64,000 nt of DNA, taken from assembly GCF_004770265.1 (NCBI RefSeq), contig NZ_RQGQ01000014.1:1-64000 (forward strand), in the 5' to 3' direction. The stretch comes from Leptospira congkakensis. GTDB lineage: Bacteria; Spirochaetota; Leptospiria; Leptospirales; Leptospiraceae. Shown here piece after piece: positions 56,825 to 64,000 of this stretch. Position numbers and translations under genes: made by a program. How positions within the stretch are numbered: the first letter of the stretch is position 1; every line of letters starts with the position of its first letter. The notes under the pieces were generated by a model, which saw only the letters and a program-made list of their open reading frames with translations, was not told the DNA's origin and ran no database searches.

Positions 56825-57954
56825 TTGATTTCCAAAAGTAACATTGTCATGTCATCTGCAACTTTGCCACCAGAGAAACTCAAAACTTCCTTTTGCACTG
56901 ATTCCAAAAATTCTTTGGATGGAAGGTGGATTCTTGATTCGATCAAACTTTGAAAATTTTGATCACCTAAATATTCTTCCTTTTCATTTGGAACTTCAAA
57001 CATACCATCGGAAAATAAAAACAAACGGTCTCCCGATTCTAGAAATTGATCCTGGTTTTCCGTATTGAGTTGGTCAGGGAACATCATGAGACAAAAACCT
57101 TTGGTTCCTAGTTTGATGATTTTTTTGTCTCGAATCAGAAACATATTGTGGTGTCCCGCCATAGAATAGGAGAGTAAGTTTTCTTCTGCTTTGTATCTCA
57201 GATAAATGGCGCTAATGAAATGAGTGCTGATGAGTGGAGTGAGGGTATTATGAATCCAATATAAACTTTCGCTGGGAGCTAAAAAGGATTTATCCATAGT
57301 TTTGAATGTGATGATTGCCATAAGAGAAACCATTGCTGCTGCAATTCCGTGTCCTGTCACATCACCAAATAAAATATCCAAATCACCGGAAGGTAACAGA
57401 TCATAGGTGATGAGGTCACCTCCGACAAGATCCATCGGTTTGTAAGAAGTATAAATCTGATAGAGGGGAGAAGGTGGAAATTGAAAGGTTACTAAATTTT
57501 CCTGATTGGCCTTTGCAAGTTCCAAATCTTTTTGGATGGCCTGTAAAAGATCGATTCTTTCTTTTTCCAAAGTTTTGATTTTGATATGGGTTCGTATCCT
57601 TGCCAGGATTTCTGTTTCTTGAAAAGGTTTGGTAATATAATCAACGGCTCCTGTTTCCAAACCTTTGACAATATCGCTTGTTTCGTTTAAAGCAGATAAA
57701 AATAGGATAGGTGTGTTTTTGGATCTATCCCTTACAAGCAGTCGTTTTGCAACCTCAAGGCCACTTAGGCCTGGTAATAAAATATCGAGTAAAATTAAAT
57801 CAAAATCTAATGCTTCTGCAAGTTCCAAAGCATATTCGCCATCATAGGCAACTGCCACTTCATAACCTTGACCAAGTAAAATATGAGTGATAATTTCAAT
57901 ATTGGTTTCGTTATCATCAACAACCAAAATTTTTGCTGCTTGTTTTGTATGCAC
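56821..57954 (-). CDS. Receiver-SpoIIE phosphatase response regulator
   Basis: A 377-residue response regulator. The receiver (about 8-125) has ILVVDDNETN and the phosphoacceptor Asp in LILLDILLPGLSG; a coiled linker leads to a SpoIIE/RsbU-type phosphatase with DLVGGDLITYDL, GDVTGHGIAAAMVSL, SMAGHHN and LFSDGMFE. The start is a GTG. It overlaps the PAS kinase by 4 bp. Phosphorylation would switch dephosphorylation of a STAS antagonist not found in this window. Confidence 0.9.
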   Translation of the reverse strand: MHTKQAAKILVVDDNETNIEIITHILLGQGYEVAVAYDGEYALELAEALDFDLILLDILLPGLSGLEVAKRLLVRDRSKNTPILFLSALNETSDIVKGLETGAVDYITKPFQETEILARIRTHIKIKTLEKERIDLLQAIQKDLELAKANQENLVTFQFPPSPLYQIYTSYKPMDLVGGDLITYDLLPSGDLDILFGDVTGHGIAAAMVSLMAIITFKTMDKSFLAPSESLYWIHNTLTPLISTHFISAIYLRYKAEENLLSYSMAGHHNMFLIRDKKIIKLGTKGFCLMMFPDQLNTENQDQFLESGDRLFLFSDGMFEVPNEKEEYLGDQNFQSLIESRIHLPSKEFLESVQKEVLSFSGGKVADDMTMLLLEIK

Positions 57955-58030
57955 GATTCATGAAGGATTGGGTGTAAAAAACATTTGGCAAGAGATTTTT
58001 GATTTGGTTTGATTCCAAGAGACAAGAGAA

Positions 58031-59113
58031 ATGAAAAAGATCATCCATATTGATATGGACGCATTTTATGCTTCTGTAGAACAAAGAGACTTTCCGGAAA
58101 TGAGAGGGAAACCAGTGGTTGTTGGTGGATCTCCGCATTCAAGGGGAGTGGTTTGTGCCGCAAGCTATGAAGCAAGAAAATTCGGAGTTCGTTCAGCCAT
58201 TCCTTGTTTCCAAGCATTTAAACTCTGTCCCGATGCTATTTTCACTCCACCTAGATTTGAAGTTTATAAATCGATCTCAAGAGAAATTCGTTCTATATTT
58301 TTAGAATATACAGACTTGGTAGAACCTTTATCGTTAGATGAAGCATACTTAGATGTTTCTTCTAATAAATTAGAAATTCCATTAGCAAGTACGATTGCCA
58401 AAGAAATTAGGAAAAAAATCTTTGAGAACACTGGACTCACTTGTTCTGCAGGAGTGGCTCAAAATAAATTTTTAGCCAAAATGGCTTCCGAAAAAAATAA
58501 ACCTAACGGACTTTATGTGGTTCTTCCAGGTGAGGAAGAAAATTTTTTAAATGACATTCCCTTATATAGTTTCCATGGAATTGGGAAAAAAACCTATGAA
58601 CGACTCTCTAAGTTAGGATTTACAAAGGGATCGGAACTCAGAAAAGCCGAGGAATCATTTCTTGTACAGGAATTTGGAAAAATGGGTTATGTATTCTACC
58701 GAATGGCGAGGGGAGTGGATGACAGAGAAGTGATTCCCTTCCGCGATCCCAAGTCGATTGGAGTGGAGACTACGTTTTCCCATGATTCAGAAGATTTTGC
58801 TTTTCTCTTACTCACTTTGGAGAATTTATCTAAGGAATTGGAACTAAGGATGGGCCGAAAAAATAAACAAGGAAAAACACTTACCTTAAAAATCAAATTT
58901 GAAGATTTTACAGTGAAACAAAAATCTATTTCTTCCGATTCTGTTTTCTACTTGGCAGACAACCTTTTCCAACAATCCTCGAATCTATTGGCAACAGTTT
59001 GGAAGGAAAATATTGAACCGTCCAGGAAAATTAGACTTCTTGGAATTTCTGTTACCAACTTTTCATCAGATACAATCAATAAGGACAAGGACCAACTTTC
59101 ACTCTTCGGTTAA
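58031..59113 (+). CDS. dinB: DNA polymerase IV
   Basis: A 360-residue Y-family translesion polymerase. HIDMDAFYASVEQRD, VVGGSPHSRGVV, SLDEAYLDVS with the catalytic Asp-Glu, and SCSAGVAQNKFLAK-like FLAKMASEKNKPNG are present. The C-terminal little-finger domain ends in QLSLFG, a probable beta-clamp binding motif. No LexA box is seen upstream. It is divergent from the receiver-SpoIIE gene. Confidence 0.96.
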   Translation: MKKIIHIDMDAFYASVEQRDFPEMRGKPVVVGGSPHSRGVVCAASYEARKFGVRSAIPCFQAFKLCPDAIFTPPRFEVYKSISREIRSIFLEYTDLVEPLSLDEAYLDVSSNKLEIPLASTIAKEIRKKIFENTGLTCSAGVAQNKFLAKMASEKNKPNGLYVVLPGEEENFLNDIPLYSFHGIGKKTYERLSKLGFTKGSELRKAEESFLVQEFGKMGYVFYRMARGVDDREVIPFRDPKSIGVETTFSHDSEDFAFLLLTLENLSKELELRMGRKNKQGKTLTLKIKFEDFTVKQKSISSDSVFYLADNLFQQSSNLLATVWKENIEPSRKIRLLGISVTNFSSDTINKDKDQLSLFG

Positions 59114-59116
59114 ACT

Positions 59117-59818
59117 ATGTTAGATAATGAAAACGATTTAGAAACTCTCGGGCCTTTACAAGTTCTTCGAGTCAAGGGCGATCCCGACGCACCAACGGTT
59201 GTGATGTTTCACGGTTATGGTGCCAGTGCTTTCGATTTATACCCCATTCATGAAGTTTTAGTCACAGATCAAAAATTCAATTGGGTTTTCCCACATGGTC
59301 ATTTGAGTGTACCACTTATGCCTGGTTATTCTGGCCGTGCTTGGTTCCCGATTGATATGGCTGCTTTGGAAGAGGCAATTCGGAAAAATGATTTTAGAAA
59401 TTTTGCCGACAAAGACCCAGAAGGAATGGATATTGCTCGAGGAGCCGCTTATTTAATGTTAGATGCTCTTGGCGTACCATGGGATCAGCTGATTTTGGGT
59501 GGATTTTCACAAGGTGCTATGCTTGCCACAGATCTAACGCTACGAAAGGAAAAAATATCCAAAGGACTCATGATTTTGTCTGGAGCCCTTGTGAATGAAT
59601 CTTTATGGAAAGATTTAGCTCCCCAAAAATCGGCTTTACGTTTTTTCCAATCACATGGTGAATTTGATCCTATCCTTGGTTATGCGAATGCAAAAAAACT
59701 GGAAAAATTACTTCGTAATTCAGGGCTTCTCGGTGAATTCATAGCCTTTAATGGTGGTCATGAAATCCCAGCACCAGTAATCCAAGGGATCAGTCGTTAT
59801 TTGAATAGTTTGTCGTAA
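59117..59818 (+). CDS. Phospholipase/carboxylesterase-family alpha/beta hydrolase
   Basis: A 233-residue cytosolic hydrolase. The nucleophile Ser is in GGFSQGAML (about 135), the acid in SHGEFDPILGY, and the His in NGGHEIP. It starts 3 bp after the dinB stop and is therefore probably translated with it, an accident of operon structure rather than function. Typical substrates are short esters or acyl-thioesters. Confidence 0.85.
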   Translation: MLDNENDLETLGPLQVLRVKGDPDAPTVVMFHGYGASAFDLYPIHEVLVTDQKFNWVFPHGHLSVPLMPGYSGRAWFPIDMAALEEAIRKNDFRNFADKDPEGMDIARGAAYLMLDALGVPWDQLILGGFSQGAMLATDLTLRKEKISKGLMILSGALVNESLWKDLAPQKSALRFFQSHGEFDPILGYANAKKLEKLLRNSGLLGEFIAFNGGHEIPAPVIQGISRYLNSLS

Positions 59819-59873
59819 TTTTTTTCTTAGATAGAAATGGTTGTAAGTCTGTCTAAATGAGTAGGTGGTCGTG

Positions 59874-60632
59874 ATGAAACAATTTTTTCTTGTTTTCCTT
59901 TGTGTTGGTTTATGGCAAGGGGCTTCTGCCCAAGGATTCGATCATAAACATAGTGTTTGGGACTCAATTGTTAAAAAGTATGTAAAAAACGGACTTGTTT
60001 CTTATAAAGGAATTCAGTCTGATGATGTTTCTTTTCGTCAGTATTTAGAAAATCTTTCTAAAGTCACTGAGGCGCAATACCAAGGTTTCAATGAAAAAGA
60101 AAAACTTAGTTTTTTAATCAACGCTTACAATGCCTTCACTGTGAAACTGATTTTGGACCACTACCCAATAGAAAGTATTACAGAAATTGGATCTCCTTTT
60201 TCTAAAATCAATCTCGCACGAGGAATTCCTTGGAAAAAAGAATTCTTTTCGCTTCTTGGAAAGTCCAGACATTTGGATTGGATTGAACATGAAAAATTAA
60301 GAAAGGATTTTAATGAACCGAGAATCCATTTTGCAATTGTTTGTGCTTCCATTGGTTGTCCAAACTTAGTTTCAGAAGCTTACACCGCAGTTAATTTAGA
60401 AAAACAACTCCAATCAGCCAAACTTGGGTTCTTAAAAAATCCAAAGAAAAATTATTATGACAAAACAACGAACACTTTGTACTTAAGTAAAATTTTTAAC
60501 TGGTTCCAAACGGATTTTACTAAAAAAACAACTCTCATTCAATATTTGCAAGAAGGGTTTGACGAAACCATCAAACCGGATGCTAAAATTGCTTATAATG
60601 AATACAATTGGGATTTAAACGAATTAAAATAA
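59874..60632 (+). CDS. DUF547 domain exported protein
   Basis: About 252 residues. ATG at 59874 follows AGGTGG; an in-frame GTG three codons upstream is possible. The signal peptide (KQFFLVFLCVGLWQGASA) ends before QGFD. The DUF547 core shows LSFLINAYNAFTVKLIL, IHFAIVCASIGCP and YNEYNWDLN. Several family members sit near peptidases, but no function is established. Confidence 0.85.
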   Translation: MKQFFLVFLCVGLWQGASAQGFDHKHSVWDSIVKKYVKNGLVSYKGIQSDDVSFRQYLENLSKVTEAQYQGFNEKEKLSFLINAYNAFTVKLILDHYPIESITEIGSPFSKINLARGIPWKKEFFSLLGKSRHLDWIEHEKLRKDFNEPRIHFAIVCASIGCPNLVSEAYTAVNLEKQLQSAKLGFLKNPKKNYYDKTTNTLYLSKIFNWFQTDFTKKTTLIQYLQEGFDETIKPDAKIAYNEYNWDLNELK

Positions 60633-60724
60633 AAAATTGATACAAAGTAGGGAAGTTTGGTTTTTCCTACTTTGGTGATTTTGATATTGAACGGGCAAAT
60701 ATGTTTTCTGTGATTTGCGAATGA

Positions 60725-61138
60725 TTAAACTAACTCAAATTCGTAAGTGATTTTTGCAGTTTTTTCGAGTGTTTTGGCAACAGAACAGTATTTTTCTAAA
60801 CTGAGATCAATCGCACGTTTTACTTGTTCTTCTTTGAATTCACCCGCGATTTTAAATTTCAAATGGATGTTTTTAAATAAATTTGCTTCTTCTACTTTTT
60901 CTCTATCGGCATCTACTTCTACTGAGTAGTCTTTGACTTCGATTCTATGTTTAGCTAAAATCATCAGAACATCAATGCTACTGCATCCAGCAAGTCCCAT
61001 AATCAAAAGTTCCATAGGCCTTGGCCCAGAATTTTTGCCACCTATTTCAGGCGATGCGTCAATCCGAATGGAATTACCGGATTCATTCGTTGCTTCTAAA
61101 ACATAAGGGGATTCAATTCGACTCAGTTTGATGTTCAT
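60725..61138 (-). CDS. OsmC/Ohr-family peroxide reductase-like protein
   Basis: A 137-residue protein with the two reactive Cys of the family: GLAGCSSIDVLMILAK (about 52) and SLEKYCSVAKTLEK (about 118). It would reduce organic hydroperoxides or similar oxidants in the cytoplasm. The adjacent peroxiredoxin gene on the same strand supports an oxidative-stress role. Confidence 0.88.
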   Translation of the reverse strand: MNIKLSRIESPYVLEATNESGNSIRIDASPEIGGKNSGPRPMELLIMGLAGCSSIDVLMILAKHRIEVKDYSVEVDADREKVEEANLFKNIHLKFKIAGEFKEEQVKRAIDLSLEKYCSVAKTLEKTAKITYEFELV

Positions 61139-61181
61139 AAGTATAAAATAGGCGGGTGGTAGAACCCGCCAAGTTTAAAAA

Positions 61182-61817
61182 TTACTTATTTGGTTGTGGA
61201 GTGTAACGTAAATAAGGTTTGATGGTTTTAAATCCCTTAGGGAATTTTTTCTTTGCATCTTCATCAGAAACTGATGGAACGATGATTGTGTCTTCTCCGT
61301 CTTTCCAGTTCGCAGGAGTTGCCACGCTGAACTGAGAAGTGAGTTGTAGAGAATCAATCACTCGTAAAAGTTCATCAAAATTTCTTCCAGTAGAAGCAGG
61401 GTAAGTAAGAGTTAGTTTCACTTTTTTGTCAGGTCCAACAACAAATACAGAACGAACTGTAGTAGTCTCGCTTGCATTGGGGTGGATCATATCATAAAGA
61501 TTGGATACCTTACGATCTGCATCTGCAATGATAGGATAATTGACAGTAGTGGCTTGTGTTTCGTTGATATCAGAGATCCAACCTTTATGGCTGTCAACAG
61601 GGTCAACAGAAAGTGCGATCACTTTTACATTTCGTTTTTCGAACTCTGGTTTGATTTTTGCTACGTATCCGAGTTCTGTTGTACAAACTGGAGTGTAGTC
61701 TTTCGGGTGAGAAAATAAAATCCCCCATCCTTGTCCTAAATATTCATGAAAGTCAATTTTGCCTTCCGAAGTTTCTGCTTGGAAATTGGGTGCTTCGTCG
61801 CCTAAACGTAGTGCCAT
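61182..61817 (-). CDS. Peroxiredoxin, 1-Cys (Prx6) type
   Basis: A 211-residue thiol peroxidase. The peroxidatic Cys is in HPKDYTPVCTTELG (about 46). The long C-terminus ending in KPYLRYTPQP is typical of the Prx6 subgroup, which needs no resolving Cys in the chain. A clear AGGAG precedes the ATG. The OsmC gene follows 43 bp downstream. Confidence 0.93.
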   Translation of the reverse strand: MALRLGDEAPNFQAETSEGKIDFHEYLGQGWGILFSHPKDYTPVCTTELGYVAKIKPEFEKRNVKVIALSVDPVDSHKGWISDINETQATTVNYPIIADADRKVSNLYDMIHPNASETTTVRSVFVVGPDKKVKLTLTYPASTGRNFDELLRVIDSLQLTSQFSVATPANWKDGEDTIIVPSVSDEDAKKKFPKGFKTIKPYLRYTPQPNK

Positions 61818-61934
61818 GGTGAGTCTCCTGTAAGATCAGTTATTCCAATTCTAAAAATATTGTCCAAAAAGGCAAGAATTTGTTATACTTTATTGGATGA
61901 AATTTCCATTTTATTGAAATATTTCGCAGATTCC

Positions 61935-64000
61935 CTACTTTTTCGTCCGAGTGAAGGCACCGTCCCAGTCCGGTTCTGGAGGAGTTTCGAGGTAATACTG
62001 GCATCTTTCCCAAAGGAGTTTGCAGGCTTCGTCGCCGTTTGTGGTGAGAAGGGTATAGAATTTTTTCCCGGCTTCCTCAAATTTACGGTTCAAATACGAG
62101 AAAAGGGCAGATTCATAGGCTTCCACAAATTGATGGTCTTCGCCAGTTTCATCTCCTTTTTTGGCACGAACTTCATAGAGAGTGACCGGTTTTGTTTTTC
62201 CCTTCACCCGCACAATGTCCAATTTCCTTGTGAAAAAATGTTCTTTGATTTCATCTTGGACAAACTCCGAAACCAAAATACAAACTCCATAATCTTTTCC
62301 TGCCGCTTCCAGTCTCGCCGCCAAGTTGACGGTATCACCCATCATGGTATAAGAGGCCAAAGCATCGGTTCCCATAAATCCCACTTTCGCATAACCCATG
62401 TTTAGTCCAACGCGGAACTTCATAGTATGGGCTTCTGGGATGTATTTATTTTCTTCCTTCCATCCTTTTTTCAAAACTTCAAGTTTGTCTCGCATTTCTA
62501 CACTGGCAGAAACTGCTTTTAAACAATGATTTTCTACATCCAGTGGTGCATTAAAAACACCAACAATGGCATCACCAATGTATTTATCCAAAACCCCATC
62601 ATGATGTTTGAGGATGATGGTCATGGCAGATAAGTATTCGTTGAGAAGATTTGCCAGTTCTTTTGAATTTAGTTTTTCAGAAATAGCACTAAAACCAGCG
62701 ATATCAGAAAAGAAAGCAGTGATTATTTTTTCACTTCCTTGTTTTAGTTTTTCTAAATCTTTGAGAGCTTCTCCCACTACCACAGGATCCACCATACTAC
62801 CAAGAACACCGCGCATTTTTTCACGATCTTTTAAACCCGACACCATCTGGTTGAGTGCTACGGTAAGGTTTCCAAATTCATCATTCCCACCATCATCAAA
62901 ATGAACATGAAGATTCCCTTGGCCTACATCTTCAGCACTACGAATGATCTTACGAATTTTTTGAACCACCACACCAGAGATAAAAATAGCAAATACAATT
63001 GCCACAAGACAGATCGTAATGGCTGTGAATACAATTTGATTTCGATTGTCTTTGATGGCTCGAATTCCGTCCGTTCTGTCCACAAGGGTACGGATGAGAC
63101 CCGAAAAGTTATCTCGCAGGACAAGGTTTGGAACATTTTCAGCTTTTACAAGATGGGTTCGATCTAATTTCCACATGAGCTCTTCCGATTCACTTCGGGA
63201 ATGACCAAAACTTCCATCAGGGAAAAGTTTTTTTAATTCTTTTGTGGGTGTTTCTTGTTCGGCAGAACTAATCCACTTACGAATTGCCCGCCAACGATTT
63301 CTTTGGATTTCTCTGGCATCCGGATCTTGGTAATAACGTTCGTATTCGGTAGGATCCGTTTTGAATTTCATCAAAATCCAATCTTCCAAAGTTACATCTC
63401 GTAAACTCCGTAAAGCCTCAATTTTTTCCCAATCTTCTGCCGGAATTGGATAATTGTTTGTTACTTCATCAAAGATTTGATCTCTCGCACCAATGAGTTC
63501 GTTATAAGATTTATAAAAACTTGTGAATAGTTTATCTTTTGCAGGTGGGATTGGAGGTTTTGCGTTTTTTAAAAACTCAATGCGTTCTCTTAACTTTGGT
63601 ATCAGTTCTGTTAGTTCATTGGTGATACGATAATCTTCCTTAATGACTTCTCTATAATCCCCTAAGCTAGATTTAACGCTACTTAGGTTAAATGCTCTTT
63701 TTGTCGAATTCTGATGACGGAATAGAGGAGAGTGGAGGGCTTGGATTTCCCTGTCTTGCCATTCGTAAACATATTGTTTTTCGTTTTCATCTAAAGAAGA
63801 AATATCATTCGAAAGACGTTGGAAAGACTCCACGAGGCTTTCTTCCATTTGGTCAAATTGATCGATTTTTGCCAATGGAGAAGTGTTGTCTATGATTTGT
63901 GTATCAAAGGAAGCAACAGAAGTTTCTCCTTGGATCATTGCGGAAAGAGGAAAAGTTTGGATTCGGAAAAGTTGAGTATCAAGACCCAGCTCTTCTAGTT
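61935..64000 (-). CDS. Class III adenylate cyclase with HAMP domain (5' end beyond the window)
   Basis: The frame runs open from 63938 (an internal ATG) to the right edge with no stop, so the true start and first membrane helix lie outside. Visible are an extracytoplasmic helical sensor region (to about 300 residues), a membrane helix (ITICLVAIVFAIFISGVVV), HAMP, and a cyclase domain with metal Asp residues in FSDIAGFS and KYIGDAIVGVF. The Lys in LDKYIGD and Thr in SYTMMGDTVNLAAR favour ATP over GTP, giving cAMP. Leptospires have many such cyclases; the sensed signal is unknown. Confidence 0.9.
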   Translation of the reverse strand, partial: LEELGLDTQLFRIQTFPLSAMIQGETSVASFDTQIIDNTSPLAKIDQFDQMEESLVESFQRLSNDISSLDENEKQYVYEWQDREIQALHSPLFRHQNSTKRAFNLSSVKSSLGDYREVIKEDYRITNELTELIPKLRERIEFLKNAKPPIPPAKDKLFTSFYKSYNELIGARDQIFDEVTNNYPIPAEDWEKIEALRSLRDVTLEDWILMKFKTDPTEYERYYQDPDAREIQRNRWRAIRKWISSAEQETPTKELKKLFPDGSFGHSRSESEELMWKLDRTHLVKAENVPNLVLRDNFSGLIRTLVDRTDGIRAIKDNRNQIVFTAITICLVAIVFAIFISGVVVQKIRKIIRSAEDVGQGNLHVHFDDGGNDEFGNLTVALNQMVSGLKDREKMRGVLGSMVDPVVVGEALKDLEKLKQGSEKIITAFFSDIAGFSAISEKLNSKELANLLNEYLSAMTIILKHHDGVLDKYIGDAIVGVFNAPLDVENHCLKAVSASVEMRDKLEVLKKGWKEENKYIPEAHTMKFRVGLNMGYAKVGFMGTDALASYTMMGDTVNLAARLEAAGKDYGVCILVSEFVQDEIKEHFFTRKLDIVRVKGKTKPVTLYEVRAKKGDETGEDHQFVEAYESALFSYLNRKFEEAGKKFYTLLTTNGDEACKLLWERCQYYLETPPEPDWDGAFTRTKK

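Noticed and set aside
1..64000. tRNA, rRNA, CRISPR arrays, transposases or prophage genes
   Set aside because: A few T-loop-like GTTCGAA strings were checked and all lie inside coding genes; no repeat-spacer pattern, transposase or phage protein was seen.

Overview
The window looks like a chromosomal segment of a Leptospira species, probably one of the saprophytic group (L. biflexa-like). The reasons are the moderate A+T bias, a lipoprotein with an LruC-type C-terminal domain, several short-spacer lipoproteins, and many signalling proteins (two chemoreceptors, two histidine kinases, two SpoIIE-type phosphatases, one class III nucleotide cyclase). This is inference from gene content; no rRNA is present to confirm it. 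I see no phage, transposase, CRISPR array, rRNA or tRNA.

Layout. 1-7.9 kb: an alcohol dehydrogenase, then a lipid-modification-like operon (SDR, DUF1295 membrane protein, cyclopropane-synthase-family methyltransferase), a DEAD-box helicase, a GAF/histidine kinase/receiver hybrid and an MsrB lipoprotein. 8.2-10.3 kb: small poorly known genes, including a nucleotidyltransferase-like protein. 10.3-15.9 kb: an EpmB-like radical SAM aminomutase faces an operon of efp, mtnB, two SDRs and an unrecognised 606-residue protein. 15.9-18.6 kb: CorA and an M61 protease. 18.6-19.0 kb: a gene-free stretch with a candidate small transcript. 19-26.9 kb: two chemoreceptors flank small lipoprotein/secreted genes, an EamA transporter and a probable outer-membrane protein.

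26.9-35.4 kb is a methyl-cycle region: an ArsR-methyltransferase fusion behind a 32-bp perfect palindrome, ahcY, a 7Fe-type ferredoxin, metH, a small unknown, and, after a strong hairpin, a nucleotidyltransferase overlapped by a divergent MetF-like protein. MtnB at 12 kb (methionine salvage) fits the same theme. 35.6-46.6 kb: membrane/outer-membrane proteins, 6-phosphofructokinase, an argB/SpoIIE/coiled-coil operon, a nitrilase-family amidase, an alpha/beta hydrolase with alanine racemase, a class V aminotransferase and a BASS transporter. 46.6-53 kb: rpmG (L33), a DksA-like protein that has lost its zinc cysteines, an O-antigen-ligase-like membrane protein, a DUF4442 hotdog protein, a short AMP-binding enzyme and the LruC-like lipoprotein. 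53-64 kb: ubiE/menG, an ExbB/ExbD pair, a PAS histidine kinase with a receiver-SpoIIE protein, dinB, a carboxylesterase, DUF547, OsmC, a 1-Cys peroxiredoxin, and an adenylate cyclase cut by the right edge.

The most promising leads are the ArsR-methyltransferase/palindrome regulatory unit, the orphan transcription unit at about 18.66-18.90 kb, the nucleotidyltransferase plus MetF-like pair, and the zinc-less DksA homologue. Nothing in the window is unmistakably a new defence or mobile system.
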